Assembly: GCA_963691815.1 (NCBI GenBank)
Contig: OY829653.1
Span: forward strand, 2,160,944 to 2,224,943
From: Echiichthys vipera
Lineage: Eukaryota; Chordata; Actinopteri; Perciformes; Trachinidae
Reading direction: 5' to 3'
Length of the DNA: 64,000 nucleotides
Position 1 is the first letter of the stretch. Every line of letters begins with the position of its first letter. The position numbers were made by a program, and so were the translations under genes. Of the stretch, positions 1 to 10,849 are shown piece after piece. The notes beneath the pieces were generated by a model. The model did no database searches, had not been told where the DNA came from, and saw only the letters and a program-made list of their open reading frames with translations.

Positions 1-175
1 CCGTCCCTCAGGTCTGAACCCCCCCTCGCTGAAAACCTGAATGTTTGTCTCCAGCGTGCACACCCAGGCTCCTCCCGTCTCTCCCCGTTAATCCGCTCTG
101 CTCTCCTGATTGCCACACTTTAGCCCTAATTGAGGGGTGCAGGCTTGAAGAGGAGTGGGGGCGTTTGTTGGCGCC

Positions 176-207
176 GTTGCCATGGACACTGAGCGTTGCT
201 AGGCAGC
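176..207. promoter_or_regulatory. tandem RFX X-box-like motifs
   Basis: Two X-box-like sequences lie 6 bp apart: GTTGCCATGGACAC at 176-189 and GTTGCTAGGCAGC at 195-207. The RFX consensus is roughly GTNRCC-N(0-3)-RGYAAC. The second motif differs from GTTGCTAGGCAAC at one base; the first keeps a perfect left half and a degraded right half. Such motifs are typical near starts of ciliary genes, but no exon is recognisable beside them, so the target gene is unknown. Confidence 0.4.
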
Positions 208-209
208 CG

Positions 210-599
210 GCAGGATGCTGTGGAAGCGGAGTGCAGCGGAGCAGCGGGTCACTGCGGAGAGAGGGATGTGCACCCACACACCTCTCACACACACACACAG
301 ACCAACACACACGGGCTGATGGGGACAAATGATTCAATACTGCGACTTAGAGCGGCCCCATCCACACTTCAGACTTTTCTGCAGTAGTCGTGTATTTACT
401 GTTGTTCTCTCTCGCTTGGTTCATTTCACAGATCAGAACTGAACTTCTCAAACTACTCGTTCAATCTTCATTGTGTCACTTCTGCACATCTGAAAAACAG
501 TTGCAAAGGCTTTGGTTCATCCATGCAAATGCTTCTGTACGATTCTCTGCTGTTTCCTACGTTATCAACTGCTTATGTCGCGTTGATCACAATGTATTC
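210..599. other. non-coding, no recognised feature
   Basis: The stretch is GC-rich with a short CA run near 285-310 on its left and AT-richer single-copy-looking DNA on its right. I see no exon, RNA gene or known repeat. Confidence 0.4.
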
Positions 600-602
600 T
601 AA

Positions 603-960
603 GGGCGCACTCCCACTGTGCCTCCGTCCCGTGCTTTAGGGTCCTTGTCCCCCCCTCCAGGCCCGTTTGTACTCACTCTACCTGGGCCTCGGAGAATGCT
701 TCTTGCTGCCTATACGTCATCACGCCGTAACACGTCACACGCATTGATGACGTCATGGCGATGCGTGGCTTTGTTTCCAGATCTTTCCGTAGACCTCGGA
801 GTTTTTGTGCGTCTTGTCGACTGTTTTTGAATCTTTTCATCGACCAAATCTGCAGTAAACACTCCACCTCCGCATCACACCAACGTGAACCTTTTTTTTT
901 GCCGAGGCCCAGGTAGGGTGAGTACAAATGGCCCGGAGGGGGGGGACAAGGACCCTAAAG
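603..960 (-). mobile_element. PIF/Harbinger-like MITE, copy A (foldback form)
   Basis: The left end starts GGGCGCACTCCCACTGTG after a TAA target triplet at 600-602. The segment 634-692 returns as an inverted copy at 902-960, so this copy is a foldback with 59-bp arms around the Myb-like ORF. The normal right terminal inverted repeat is absent, and a SINE abuts at 961. A perfect CRE (TGACGTCA) lies at 748-755. Confidence 0.75.
673..927 (-). CDS. Myb/SANT-like short ORF of Harbinger-like element (copy A)
   Basis: This 84-codon frame contains the family sequence beginning GSRWCDAEVECLLQIW, which resembles helix 1 of the Myb/SANT-like (trihelix/MADF) domains of PIF/Harbinger accessory proteins. 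The usual start MAVKG is missing because the inverted arm and a poly-T tract replace it, so the first residues come from the foldback junction. Only the first helix is recognisable; the rest shows no domain I know. It is a transposon-derived frame rather than a host gene, and its expression is unproven. Confidence 0.35.
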   Translation of the reverse strand: MYSPYLGLGKKKGSRWCDAEVECLLQIWSMKRFKNSRQDAQKLRGLRKDLETKPRIAMTSSMRVTCYGVMTYRQQEAFSEAQVE

Positions 961-1266
961 ATCCCAGCTGACATCAGGCGTGAGGCGGGGTCCACCCTGG
1001 ACAGGACGCCAGTCTATCACAGGACACATAGAGACGAACAGAGACAGACAACCATTCACACCTACGGGTGATTTAGAGTCATCAATGAACCGAACACCTG
1101 CACGTCTTTGGACTGTGGGAGGAAACCGGAGAACCCGGAGAAAACCCACGCAGACACGGGGACAACATGCAAACCCCACACAGAAGGGCCCCAGCCGGGA
1201 TTCAAACCAGGGACCCTCTCGCTGTGAGGTGACAGTGCCAACCACAGACATGTCGCCCCACTCGGT
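961..1266 (-). mobile_element. tRNA-derived SINE (DANA/Mermaid-like), tail-truncated
   Basis: Read on the minus strand this matches a fish tRNA-derived SINE: a head with a box-B-like GGTTTGAATCC variant near 1200, then the body (TGTGTGGG... to ...CAGCTGGGATC). The 3' tail is cut off where it joins the Harbinger copy at 960/961. Family name is from memory; the family is defined here by seven related copies in the window. Confidence 0.7.
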
Positions 1267-2135
1267 TTTCACCTATTCATTATTTTTCTCATGCGAATAG
1301 GGTAAAAAAAATAACCTTCAGATATCACCATGAAAATGACTGAGTTGATTATTTACATCAAGACAAACAACAAATGTATTACAAGTTTTTGGAAATTGTT
1401 CGTTCACATGTGCAAACGGGGCACAATCTAATCATGCACGTGCTACTTTTCATAAATACCACAATGCACCTAAACATTGGGTGTGTCCAGGTGTTAATGT
1501 CCGGTTGAATCTTGTTGACATATAACAGTAAAAGATTGGATGTTCAGGTCTGAATGGAACCGATTTAGTCGCCCCAGGAACAAGACGAGCAGACGTCTTC
1601 AGAGTTTGACGACCCAACGTTAAGCTACAGGGTTCGAGCACGACGCTGATGGATTTGCAGGATGAGTCTTTGCACTGTTTCCCCTTAAAGGTCATTTTAT
1701 GTTAGAGACTTAAAGTGTGACGTCTCTGTCAGGACGTAGCGTGTCTCCGCAGTGTTCAGATAAAAAAACACTAATCCGGCCGCCGGGACGCTCACACAGC
1801 CGGTCCCAAATGGTGAGGTCACGGCCCGCATGTCGACCGCCGACGTAGATTCCTGGGCCGCGGCTTAAGTTTCCGAGTTTGGGTAAATAAATGTACTTGA
1901 AGGTCTGGCAGTGGACAGCACATGTGTTCCTGGGATCTAATATTGCATTCTGTTCAAAGTGTTTGAAGGATTTCATCGTATGGAACTGGGACGTCTGTGT
2001 GTTCGTGCTGCAGCAGGAGCTGTGAGTCTGCACGCACACTGGTTTACAGTGTTTCCTCTGTCCACTCTGAAATTACTTTTTCAAAACAGTTCGCTCTTAG
2101 GTCCACGCTGAGACACTCGGGCCAAAGCAGCTCCT
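1267..2135. other. non-coding, no recognised feature
   Basis: Mixed AT-rich and moderately GC-rich DNA without a recognisable exon, splice pattern or repeat family. Short frames here have no recognisable domain. Confidence 0.4.
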
Positions 2136-3270
2136 ACAAGACGAGACAAAACAAGACACAGGGTGGAAGACAAGTCAAGAGAAGACAAACGTAGACAAGA
2201 AGACAAACTAAGAGACAAGAGACAAGAGACAAGACAAGTAAGAAGGACAAGACACAAGACAAGACAAAATAAGACAAAGGATGGAAGACAAGACAAGAGA
2301 AGACACAAACGTAGACAAGAAGAACAACTTAAAGACAAGAGACAAGTCAAGACACAAGACACTTGAAGTCAAGACAAGAGACAAAGGACAAGAAAGAAGG
2401 ACAAGACAAAAGAAGACACAATACAGAGAAGAAGACAAACTAAAAGACAAGAAACAAGTCAAGACAAGAGACAAAGGACAAGAAAGAAGGACAAGACAAA
2501 AGAAGACACAATACAGAGAAGAAGACAAACTAAAAGACAAGAAACAAGTCAAGACACTTGAAGACAAGACAAAAGGTAAGAGACAAGAGACAAGTCAAGA
2601 CAAGAAAGAAGGACAAGACACAAGACAAGGCAAGACGAAAGAAGACACAAGACAAGACAAGAAAGACACAAAAACAGACAAGAAGACAAACTAAAAGACA
2701 ATAGACAACTCAAGACACAAGACACTTGAAGACAAGACAAGAGACAAGTCGAGACGAAACAAGACACAGGACAGAAGATAAGACAAGAGAAGACGTAGAC
2801 ATGAAGACAAACTAAAAGACAATAGTCAAGACAAGACAAGAAAGAAGGACAAGACAAAAGACAAGTCGAGACGAAACAAGACACAAGACACAAGACAAGA
2901 CAAGACACAAACGTGGACAAGAGACGAGAGACAAGACAAGACAAGTAAGAAGGACAAGACACAAGACAAGACAAAATAAGACAAAGGATGGAAGACAAGA
3001 CAAGAGAAGACACAAACGTAGACAAGAAGAACAACTTAAAGACAAGAGACAAGTCAAGACACAAGACACTTGAAGTCAAGACAAGAGACAAAGGACAAGA
3101 CAAGTCAAGACAAGAAAGAAGGACACGACATAAGACAAGACAGAACAAGACACTTGAAGACAAGATAAGAGGCAAAGGACAAGAAAGAAGGACAAGACAA
3201 GTCAAGACGAAATAAGACACAAACGTAGACAAGAAACCAGTCAAGACAAAAGACAAAGGACAAGTCAAGA
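2136..3270. repeat. degenerate GACAA/AGACAAG minisatellite
   Basis: About 1.1 kb of imperfect AAGACAAGAC-type units. The + strand is almost devoid of T. Internal longer duplications are visible: a 90-bp segment repeated in tandem (from 2368 and 2458), and about 150 bp at 2236 repeated at 2943, 707 bp apart. Long minus-strand frames rich in Leu, Ser, Cys and Val are by-products of the repeat. Confidence 0.9.
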
Positions 3271-3504
3271 CCCTTATATTTGTTTGACCCTTATATTAAA
3301 TCGTGTCCACATGAAAGAATCCTCACCGGGTCATTTCCCTCAGCACTTCAGAGACGTGGAGCTTCATCTTTTGTTAAATGAGTTGAGACATGAAAACAAA
3401 ATCACGCATACAATGGGTTTCTGATATGATACAGGACGGCTTCAGCAGGGGGCGCCAAACTGTGGTCATTGATCGACGTGAATGAAAAGTGTTGCTGGGC
3501 AGCA
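3271..3504. other. non-coding, no recognised feature
   Basis: Short single-copy-looking spacer between minisatellite and SINE. Confidence 0.4.
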
Positions 3505-3768
3505 GACTCATTCATTCATTCATTCATCTTCAGCCTATTGTCCCTGTCGGGGTTGCTGGGGGGCTGGAGCCGATCCCAGCTGACATCGGGCGTGAGGCGG
3601 GGTCCACCCTGGACAGGACGCCAGTCTATCACAGGACACATAGAGACGAACAGAGACAGACAACCATTCACACCTACGGGGAGAACAGAACCACACAGAA
3701 GCACGGATTCGAACCAGGATCCCTCTCGCTGTGAGGCGACGGTGCGAACCACCACACCTCCGTGATGA
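3505..3768 (-). mobile_element. tRNA-derived SINE with (TGAA)n tail, internally deleted
   Basis: Minus-strand SINE of the same family as 961-1266. The ATTC run at 3509-3526 is its (TGAA)n tail. Compared with 43095-43432, about 110 bp are missing between the body (ending near 3680) and the tRNA-like head with its box B near 3710. Confidence 0.75.
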
Positions 3769-3823
3769 CATGTTCAATCTAAAAGGTCGAAGGTCAAATT
3801 CACAGTGACCTCATACTGTGTCA

Positions 3824-3912
3824 AACCCACGCAGACACGGGGAGAACACGCAAACTCCACACAGAAGGGCCCCAGCCGGGATTCGAACCAGGAACCCCCT
3901 ATCTGTGAGGGA
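3824..3912 (-). mobile_element. SINE head fragment
   Basis: About 90 bp matching only the head half of the same SINE, including the box-B-like GGTTCGAATCCC on the minus strand. It lacks body and tail, so it is a fragment of a second insertion or of a rearrangement with 3505-3768. Confidence 0.6.
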
Positions 3913-4516
3913 CTCTGTGCTCTATATTAAAGTCACGCAGAGCAATAACTCAAATTACTCGGATCAGTCTCTGTGAGTATCACCAGAGGCTCCGTTTCCT
4001 GTTTTGGCTGCTTGTTGTCATTCTTCCCGTGGCATCTCCCTGACCCCGCGGCCTAGTGGCTGAGCGCCGCAGTAACCCAGCTGTACGAGCAGGACGGCGT
4101 GAGAGGGAGGCAGCGGCGCGTCCATCTGACTGCTGCCATTCTCCTCCATCACATAAGCTTCTTATGTAAAGCAGAAAACACAGTGTAATCTCCCCGTGTG
4201 TGTGTGTGTGCGCCGCGGCCCCTCTCTGTGTCTGAGCCTCCGCAGACGCCACTTACTTCATTAGTGCTACTTCCTTGTTGTGTGTCTACGTCATTGGCGA
4301 GTTATGAAGACTTCCGCGTAACGATCGTTCCTCCCTTAAGAACGTTTGTAAAGACTGATCTGAACACGCGGAGTCGCTCCTTCTGACAGCTGAGTGTCAT
4401 TCCATGAGTCAGCTGTTCATTCCATGTGTCGTGTTACTTCAGACTGAGACGGGGTCGTCCAATGTTCCCTCTGTGACGCCCAGAGACCGTTCAATAACAG
4501 GCAAAGCTGTGGTGAA
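3913..4516. other. non-coding, no recognised feature
   Basis: Moderately GC-rich DNA up to the satellite boundary. A short GT run is at 4196-4210. No exon recognised. Confidence 0.35.
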
Positions 4517-7500
4517 GTGACTTAAAGCTGCGGAAGGGGGAGAGTCCACTTAAAGCTGCATTCTCTCTAATGTCCAGCAGGAGGAGACTCCACTTAAAGC
4601 TGCATTCTCTCTAATGTCCAGCAGGAGGAGACTCCACTTAAAGCTGCATTCTCTCTAATGTCCAGCAGGAGGAGACTCCACTTAAAGCTGCATTCTCTCT
4701 AATGTCCAGCAGGAGGAGACTCCACTTAAAGCTGCATTCTCTCTAATGTCCAGCAGGGGGAGACTCCACTTAAAGCTGCATTCTCTCTAATGTCCAGCAG
4801 GAGGAGACTCCACTTAAAGCTGCATTCTCTCTAATGTCCAGCAGGAGGAGACTCCACTTAAAGCTGCATTCTCTCTAATGTCCAGCAGGAGGAGACTCCA
4901 CTTAAAGCTGCATTCTCTCTAATGTCCAGCAGGAGGAGACTCCACTTAAAGCTGCATTCTCTCTAATGTCCAGCAGGAGGAGACTCCACTTAAAGCTGCA
5001 TTCTTTCTAATGTCCACTTAAAGCTGCATTCTCTTTAATGTCCACTTAAAGCTGCATTCTCTCTAATGTCCAGCAGGGGGAGACTCCACTTAAAGCTGCA
5101 TTCTCTCTAATGTCCAGCAGGAGGAGACTCCACTTAAAGCTGCATTCTCTCTAATGTCCAGCAGGAGGAGACTCCACTTAAAGCTGCATTCTCTCTAATG
5201 TCCAGCAGGAGGAGACTCCACTTAAAGCTGCATTCTCTCTAATGTCCAGCAGGAGGAGACTCCACTTAAAGCTGCATTCTCTCTAATGTCCAGCAGGAGG
5301 AGACTCCACTTAAAGCTGCATTCTCTCTAATGTCCAGCAGGAGGTGACTCCACTTAAAGCTGCATTCTTTCTAATGTCCACTTAAAGCTGCATTCTCTTT
5401 AATGTCCACTTAAAGCTGCATTCTCTCTAATGTCCAGCAGGGGGAGACTCCACTTAAAGCTGCATTCTCTCTAATGTCCAGCAGGAGGAGACTCCACTTA
5501 AAGCTGCATTCTCTCTAATGTCCAGCAGGAGGAGACTCCACTTAAAGCTGCATTCTCTCTAATGTCCAGCAGGAGGAGACTCCACTTAAAGCTGCGTTCT
5601 CTCTAATGTCCAGCAGGAGGAGACTCCACTTAAAGCTGCATTCTCTCTAATGTCCAGCAGGGGGAGACTCCACTTAAAGCTGCATTCTCTCTAATGTCCA
5701 GCAGGAGGAGACTCCACTTAAAGCTGCATTCTCTCTAATGTCCAGCAGGAGGAGACTCCACTTAAAGCTGCATTCTCTCTAATGTCCAGCAGGAGGAGAC
5801 TCCACTTAAAGCTGCATTCTCTCTAATGTCCAGCAGGAGGAGACTCCACTTAAAGCTGCATTCTCTCTCATGTCCAGCAGGAGGAGACTCCACTTAAAGC
5901 TGCATTCTCTCTAATGTCCAGCAGGAGGAGACTCCACTTAAAGCTGCATTCTCTCTAATGTCCAGCAGGAGGAGACTCCACTTAAAGCTGCATTCTCTCT
6001 AATGTCCAGCAGGAGGAGACTCCACTTAAAGCTGCATTCTCTCTAATGTCCAGCAGAGGGAGACTCCACTTAAAGCTGGATTCTCTCTAATGTCCAGCAG
6101 GAGGAGACTCCACTTAAAGCTGCATTCTCTCTAATGTCCAGCAGGAGGAGACTCCACTTAAAGCTGCATTCTCTCTAATGTCCAGCAGGAGGAGACTCCA
6201 CTTAAAGCTGCATTCTCTCTAATGTCCAGCAGGAGGAGACTCCACTTAAAGCTGCATTCTCTCTAATGTCCAGCAGGAGGAGACTCCACTTAAAGCTGCA
6301 TTCTCTCTAATGTCCAGCAGGAGGAGACTCCACTTAAAGCTGCATTCTCTCTAATGTCCAGCAGGAGGAGACTCCACTTAAAGCTGCATTCTCTCTAATG
6401 TCCTGCAGGAGGAGACTCCACTTAAAGCTGCATTCTCTCTAATGTCCAGCAGGAGGAGACTCCACTTAAAGCTGCATTCTCTTTAATGTCCAGCAGGAGG
6501 AGACTCCACTTAAAGCTGCATTCTCTCTAATGTCCACTTAAAGCTGCATTCTCTCTAATGTCCAGCAGGAGGAGACTCCACTTAAAGCTGCATTCTCTCT
6601 AATGTCCAGCAGGAGGAGACTCAACTTAAAGCTGCATCCTCTCTAATGTCCAGCAGGGGGAGACTCCACTTAAAGCTGCATTCTCTCTAATGTCCAGCAG
6701 GAGGAGACTCAACTTAAAGCTGCATTCTCTCTAATGTCCAGCAGGAGGAGACTCCACTTAAAGCTGCATTCTCTCTAATGTCCACTTAAAGCTGCATTCT
6801 CTCTAATGTCCAGCAGGAGGAGACTCCACTTAAAGCTGCATTCTCTCTAATGTCCAGCAGGAGGAGACTCCACTTAAAGCTGCATTCTCTCTAATGTCCA
6901 GCAGGAGGAGACTCCACTTAAAGCTGCATTCTCTCTAATGTCCAGCAGGAGGAGACTCCACTTAAAGCTGCATCCTCTCTAATATCCAGCAGGGGGAGAC
7001 TCCACTTAAAGCTGCATTCTCTCTAATGTCCAGCAGGAGGAGACTCCACTTAAAGCTGCATTCTCTCTAATGTCCAGCAGGAGGAGACTCCACTTAAAGC
7101 TGCATTCTCTCTAATGTCCAGCAGGAGGAGACTCCACTTAAAGCTGCATTCTCTCTAATGTCCAGCAGGAGGAGACTCCACTTAAAGCTGCATTCTCTCT
7201 AATGTCCAGCAGGAGGAGACTCCACTTAAAGCTGCATTCTCTCTAATGTCCAGCAGGAGGAGACTCCACTTAAAGCTGCATTCTCTCTAATGTCCAGCAG
7301 GAGGAGACTCCACTTAAAGCTGCATTCTCTCAAATGTCCAGCAGGGGGAGACTCCACTTAAAGCTGCATTCTCTCTAATGTCCAGCAGGAGGAGACTCCA
7401 CTTAAAGCTGCATTCTCTCTAATGTCCAGCAGGAGGAGACTCCACTTAAAGCTGCATTCTCTCTAATGTCCAGCAGGAGGAGACTCCACTTAAAGCTGCA

Positions 7501-9951
7501 TTCTCTCTAATGTCCAGCAGGAGGAGACTCCACTTAAAGCTGCATTCTCTCTAATGTCCAGCAGGAGGAGACTCCACTTAAAGCTGCATTCTCTCTAATG
7601 TCCAGCAGGAGGAGACTCCACTTAAAGCAGCATTCTCTCTAATGTCCAGCAGGAGGAGACTCCACTTAAAGCTGCATTCTCTCTAATGTCCACTTAAAGC
7701 TGCATTCTCTCTAATGTCCAGCAGGAGGAGACTCCACTTAAAGCTGCATTCTCTCTAATGTCCAGCAGGAGGAGACTCCACTTAAAGCTGCATTCTCTCT
7801 CATGTCCAGCAGGAGGAGACTCCACTTAAAGCTGCATTCTCTCTAATGTCCAGCAGGAGGAGACTCCACTTAAAGCTGCATTCTCTCTAATGTCCAGCAG
7901 GAGGAGACTCCACTTAAAGCTGCATTCTCTCTAATGTCCAGCAGGAGGAGACTCCACTTAAAGCTGCATTCTCTCTAATGTCCAGCAGAGGGAGACTCCA
8001 CTTAAAGCTGGATTCTCTCTAATGTCCAGCAGGAGGAGACTCCACTTAAAGCTGCATTCTCTCTAATGTCCAGCAGGAGGAGACTCCACTTAAAGCTGCA
8101 TTCTCTCTAATGTCCAGCAGGAGGAGACTCCACTTAAAGCTGCATTCTCTCTAATGTCCAGCAGGAGGAGACTCCACTTAAAGCTGCATTCTCTCTAATG
8201 TCCAGCAGGAGGAGACTCCACTTAAAGCTGCATTCTCTCTAATGTCCAGCAGGAGGAGACTCCACTTAAAGCTGCATTCTCTCTAATGTCCTGCAGGAGG
8301 AGACTCCACTTAAAGCTGGATTCTCTCTAATGTCCAGCAGGAGGAGACTCCACTTAAAGCTGCATTCTCTTTAATGTCCAGCAGGAGGAGACTCCACTTA
8401 AAGCTGCATTCTCTCTAATGTCCACTTAAAGCTGCATTCTCTCTAATGTCCAGCAGGAGGAGACTCCACTTAAAGCTGCATTCTCTCTAATGTCCAGCAG
8501 GAGGAGACTCCACTTAAAGCTGCATTCTCTCTAATGTCCAGCAGGAGGAGACTCCACTTAAAGCTGCATCCTCTCTAATGTCCAGCAGGAGGAGACTCCA
8601 CTTAAAGCTGCATTCTCTCTAATGTCCACTTAAAGCTGCCTTCTCTCTAATGTCCAGCAGGAGGAGACTCAACTTAAAGCTGCATTCTCTCTAATGTCCA
8701 GCAGGAGGAGACTCCACTTAAAGCTGCATTCTCTCTAATGTCCAGCAGGAGGAGACTCCACTTAAAGCTGCATTCTCTCTAATGTCCAGCAGGAGGAGAC
8801 TCCACTTAAAGCTGCATCCTCTCTAATATCCAGCAGGGGGAGACTCCACTTAAAGCTGCATTCTCTCTAATGTCCAGCAGGAGGAGACTCCACTTAAAGC
8901 TGCATTCTCTCTAATGTCCAGCAGGAGGAGACTCCACTTAAAGCTGCATTCTCTCTAATGTCCAGCAGGAGGAGACTCCACTTAAAGCTGCATTCTCTCT
9001 AATGTCCAGCAGGAGGAGACTCCACTTAAAGCTGCATTCTCTCTAATGTCCAGCAGGAGGAGACTCCACTTAAAGCTGCATTCTCTCTAATGTCCAGCAG
9101 GAGGAGACTCCACTTAAAGCTGCATTCTCTCTAATGTCCAGCAGGAGGAGACTCCACTTAAAGCTGCATTCTCTCAAATGTCCAGCAGGGGGAGACTCCA
9201 CTTAAAGCTGCATTCTCTCTAATGTCCAGCAGGAGGAGACTCCACTTAAAGCTGCATTCTCTCTAATGTCCAGCAGGAGGAGACTCCACTTAAAGCTGCA
9301 TCCTCTCTAATGTCCAGCAGGAGGAGACTCCACTTAAAGCTGCATTCTCTCTAATGTCCAGCAGGAGGAGACTCCACTTAAAGCTGCATTCTCTCTAATA
9401 TCCAGCAGGAGGAGACTCCACTTAAAGCTGCATTCTCTCTAATGTCCAGCAGGAGGAGACTCCACTTAAAGCAGCATTCTCTCTAATGTCCAGCAGGAGG
9501 AGACTCCACTTAAAGCTGCATTCTCTCTAATGTCCAGCAGGAGGAGACTCCACTTAAAGCTGCATTCTCTCTAATGTCCAGCAGGAGGAGACTCCACTTA
9601 AAGCTGCATTCTCTCTAATGTCCAGCAGGGGGAGACTCCACTTAAAGCTGCATTCTCTCTAATGTCCAGCAGGAGGAGACTCCACTTAAAGCTGCATTCT
9701 CTCTAATGTCCAGCAGGAGGAGACTCCACTTAAAGCTGCATTCTCTCTAATGTCCAGCAGGAGGAGACTCCACTTAAAGCTGCATTCTCTCTAATGTCCA
9801 GCAGGAGGAGACTCCACTTAAAGCTGCATTCTCTCTAATGTCCAGCAGGGGGAGACTCCACTTAAAGCTGCATTCTCTCTAATGTCCAGCAGGAGGAGAC
9901 TCCACTTAAAGCTGCATTCTCTCTAATGTCCAGCAGGAGGAGACTCCACTT
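4517..9951. repeat. 44-bp satellite array, about 125 units
   Basis: A 44-bp unit (core CACTTAAAGCTGCATTCTC then TAATGTCCAGCAGGAGGAGACTC) repeats for 5.4 kb, with a degenerate first unit at 4517. Nine units are 28-bp variants lacking the 16 bp around GCAGGAGGAGACTCCA (near 5012, 5040, 5376, 5404, 6531, 6780, 7689, 8421, 8621). Diagnostic variants show higher-order structure: a 364-bp block repeated at 5001 and 5365, and a block of about 1.85-1.93 kb duplicated. The unit contains stops in all frames and has no coding potential. It resembles part of an interspersed fish repeat I recall, so it probably arose by local amplification. Confidence 0.98.
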
Positions 9952-10235
9952 TATTTCTGAATTTATTTATTCAGACTTACGTCATGTTTGGTCTTCCATG
10001 TATTTTTCGTGAGATAACTTTGTGTTGTTTTTTTGTTTTATTTCATCAACTTTATTATTAATTTACAAAATACACTAAAATGCATGAAACCATATAATGA
10101 ACATCACATTTAAACAGCTGGATGACAGAAACATGGAACAACAAAGTTAATACATACATGAATAAAGATAAAAAATAATGACAATAATGATAATTTAAAA
10201 GAAAATGAGGAAAAGAGCTTGTGTTGTCAAAAATC
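9952..10235. other. AT-rich spacer
   Basis: AT-rich single-copy-looking DNA between the 44-bp satellite and the 42-bp minisatellite; no gene seen. Confidence 0.5.
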
Positions 10236-10649
10236 AACCACCACAAAAAGATGCAAAATTCCAACAAAAAGATGCAAAACGACTAAAAAAAGTTGCAAAA
10301 CCACCACAATAAGATGCAAAATGACTTAAAAAAGATGCAAAACCACCACAAAAAGATGCAAAATGACTGAAAATAGATGCAAAACCACCACAAAAAGATG
10401 CAAAATGATTAAAAATAGATGCGAAACCACCACAAAAAGATGCAAAATGACTAAAAATAGATGCAAAACCACCACAAAAAGATGCAAAATGACTATGAAT
10501 AGATGCAAAACCACCACAAAAAGATGCAAAATGATTAAAAAAAGATGCAAAACCACCACAAAAAGATGCAAAATGACTATAAATAGATGTAAAACCACCA
10601 CAAAAAGATGCAAAATGACTATAAATAGATGCAAAACCACCACCACCAT
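10236..10649. repeat. 42-bp minisatellite, array 1
   Basis: About nine units of a 42-bp repeat (CCACCACAAAAAGATGCAAA then ATGACTAAAAATAGATGCAAAA). Because 42 is a multiple of three, both strands stay open (TTKRCKM... or LHLFVVV...), but these frames are repeat artefacts. The same family occurs at 13434-13859 and, degenerate, at 53640-53750; a distant relative is at 31340-31495. Confidence 0.95.
10409..10628. promoter_or_regulatory. four MEF2-consensus sites in minisatellite array 1
   Basis: Matches to YTA(A/T)4TAR are TTAAAAATAG at 10409-10418, CTAAAAATAG at 10451-10460 and CTATAAATAG at 10577-10586 and 10619-10628. They lie about 1.1 kb upstream of the candidate mef2d first exon. The motif is exact, but AT-rich repeats produce such matches easily and binding is not shown. 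Confidence 0.4.
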
Positions 10650-10849
10650 AGATTTGGAGGATTGAGCTTTATGGATGTGATGCTTCCCTTGTAGAACCAG
10701 TAAATTAACATGAATCATTATTATTGTTTTGTAGTTTTTATTATAAATGCACCGTCCAGGCCATCTGCTGACGTAGCATGACGCAGCCTGAGTACAGTAC
10801 AAACCGGAAACAGTATAAAACAATATCAAATATAATCTGTGCGTAAAGT
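10650..10849. other. non-coding spacer
   Basis: Short AT-rich spacer before the CpG-rich block; nothing recognised. Confidence 0.4.

Noticed and set aside
2549..3268. 239-codon minus-strand frame rich in Leu, Ser, Cys, Val
   Set aside because: It follows the GACAA minisatellite unit exactly; low-complexity artefact.
4517..9951. Regular 44-bp repeats looking like a CRISPR array
   Set aside because: There are no unique spacers, the repeats are head-to-tail, and the sequence is animal DNA. It is a satellite.
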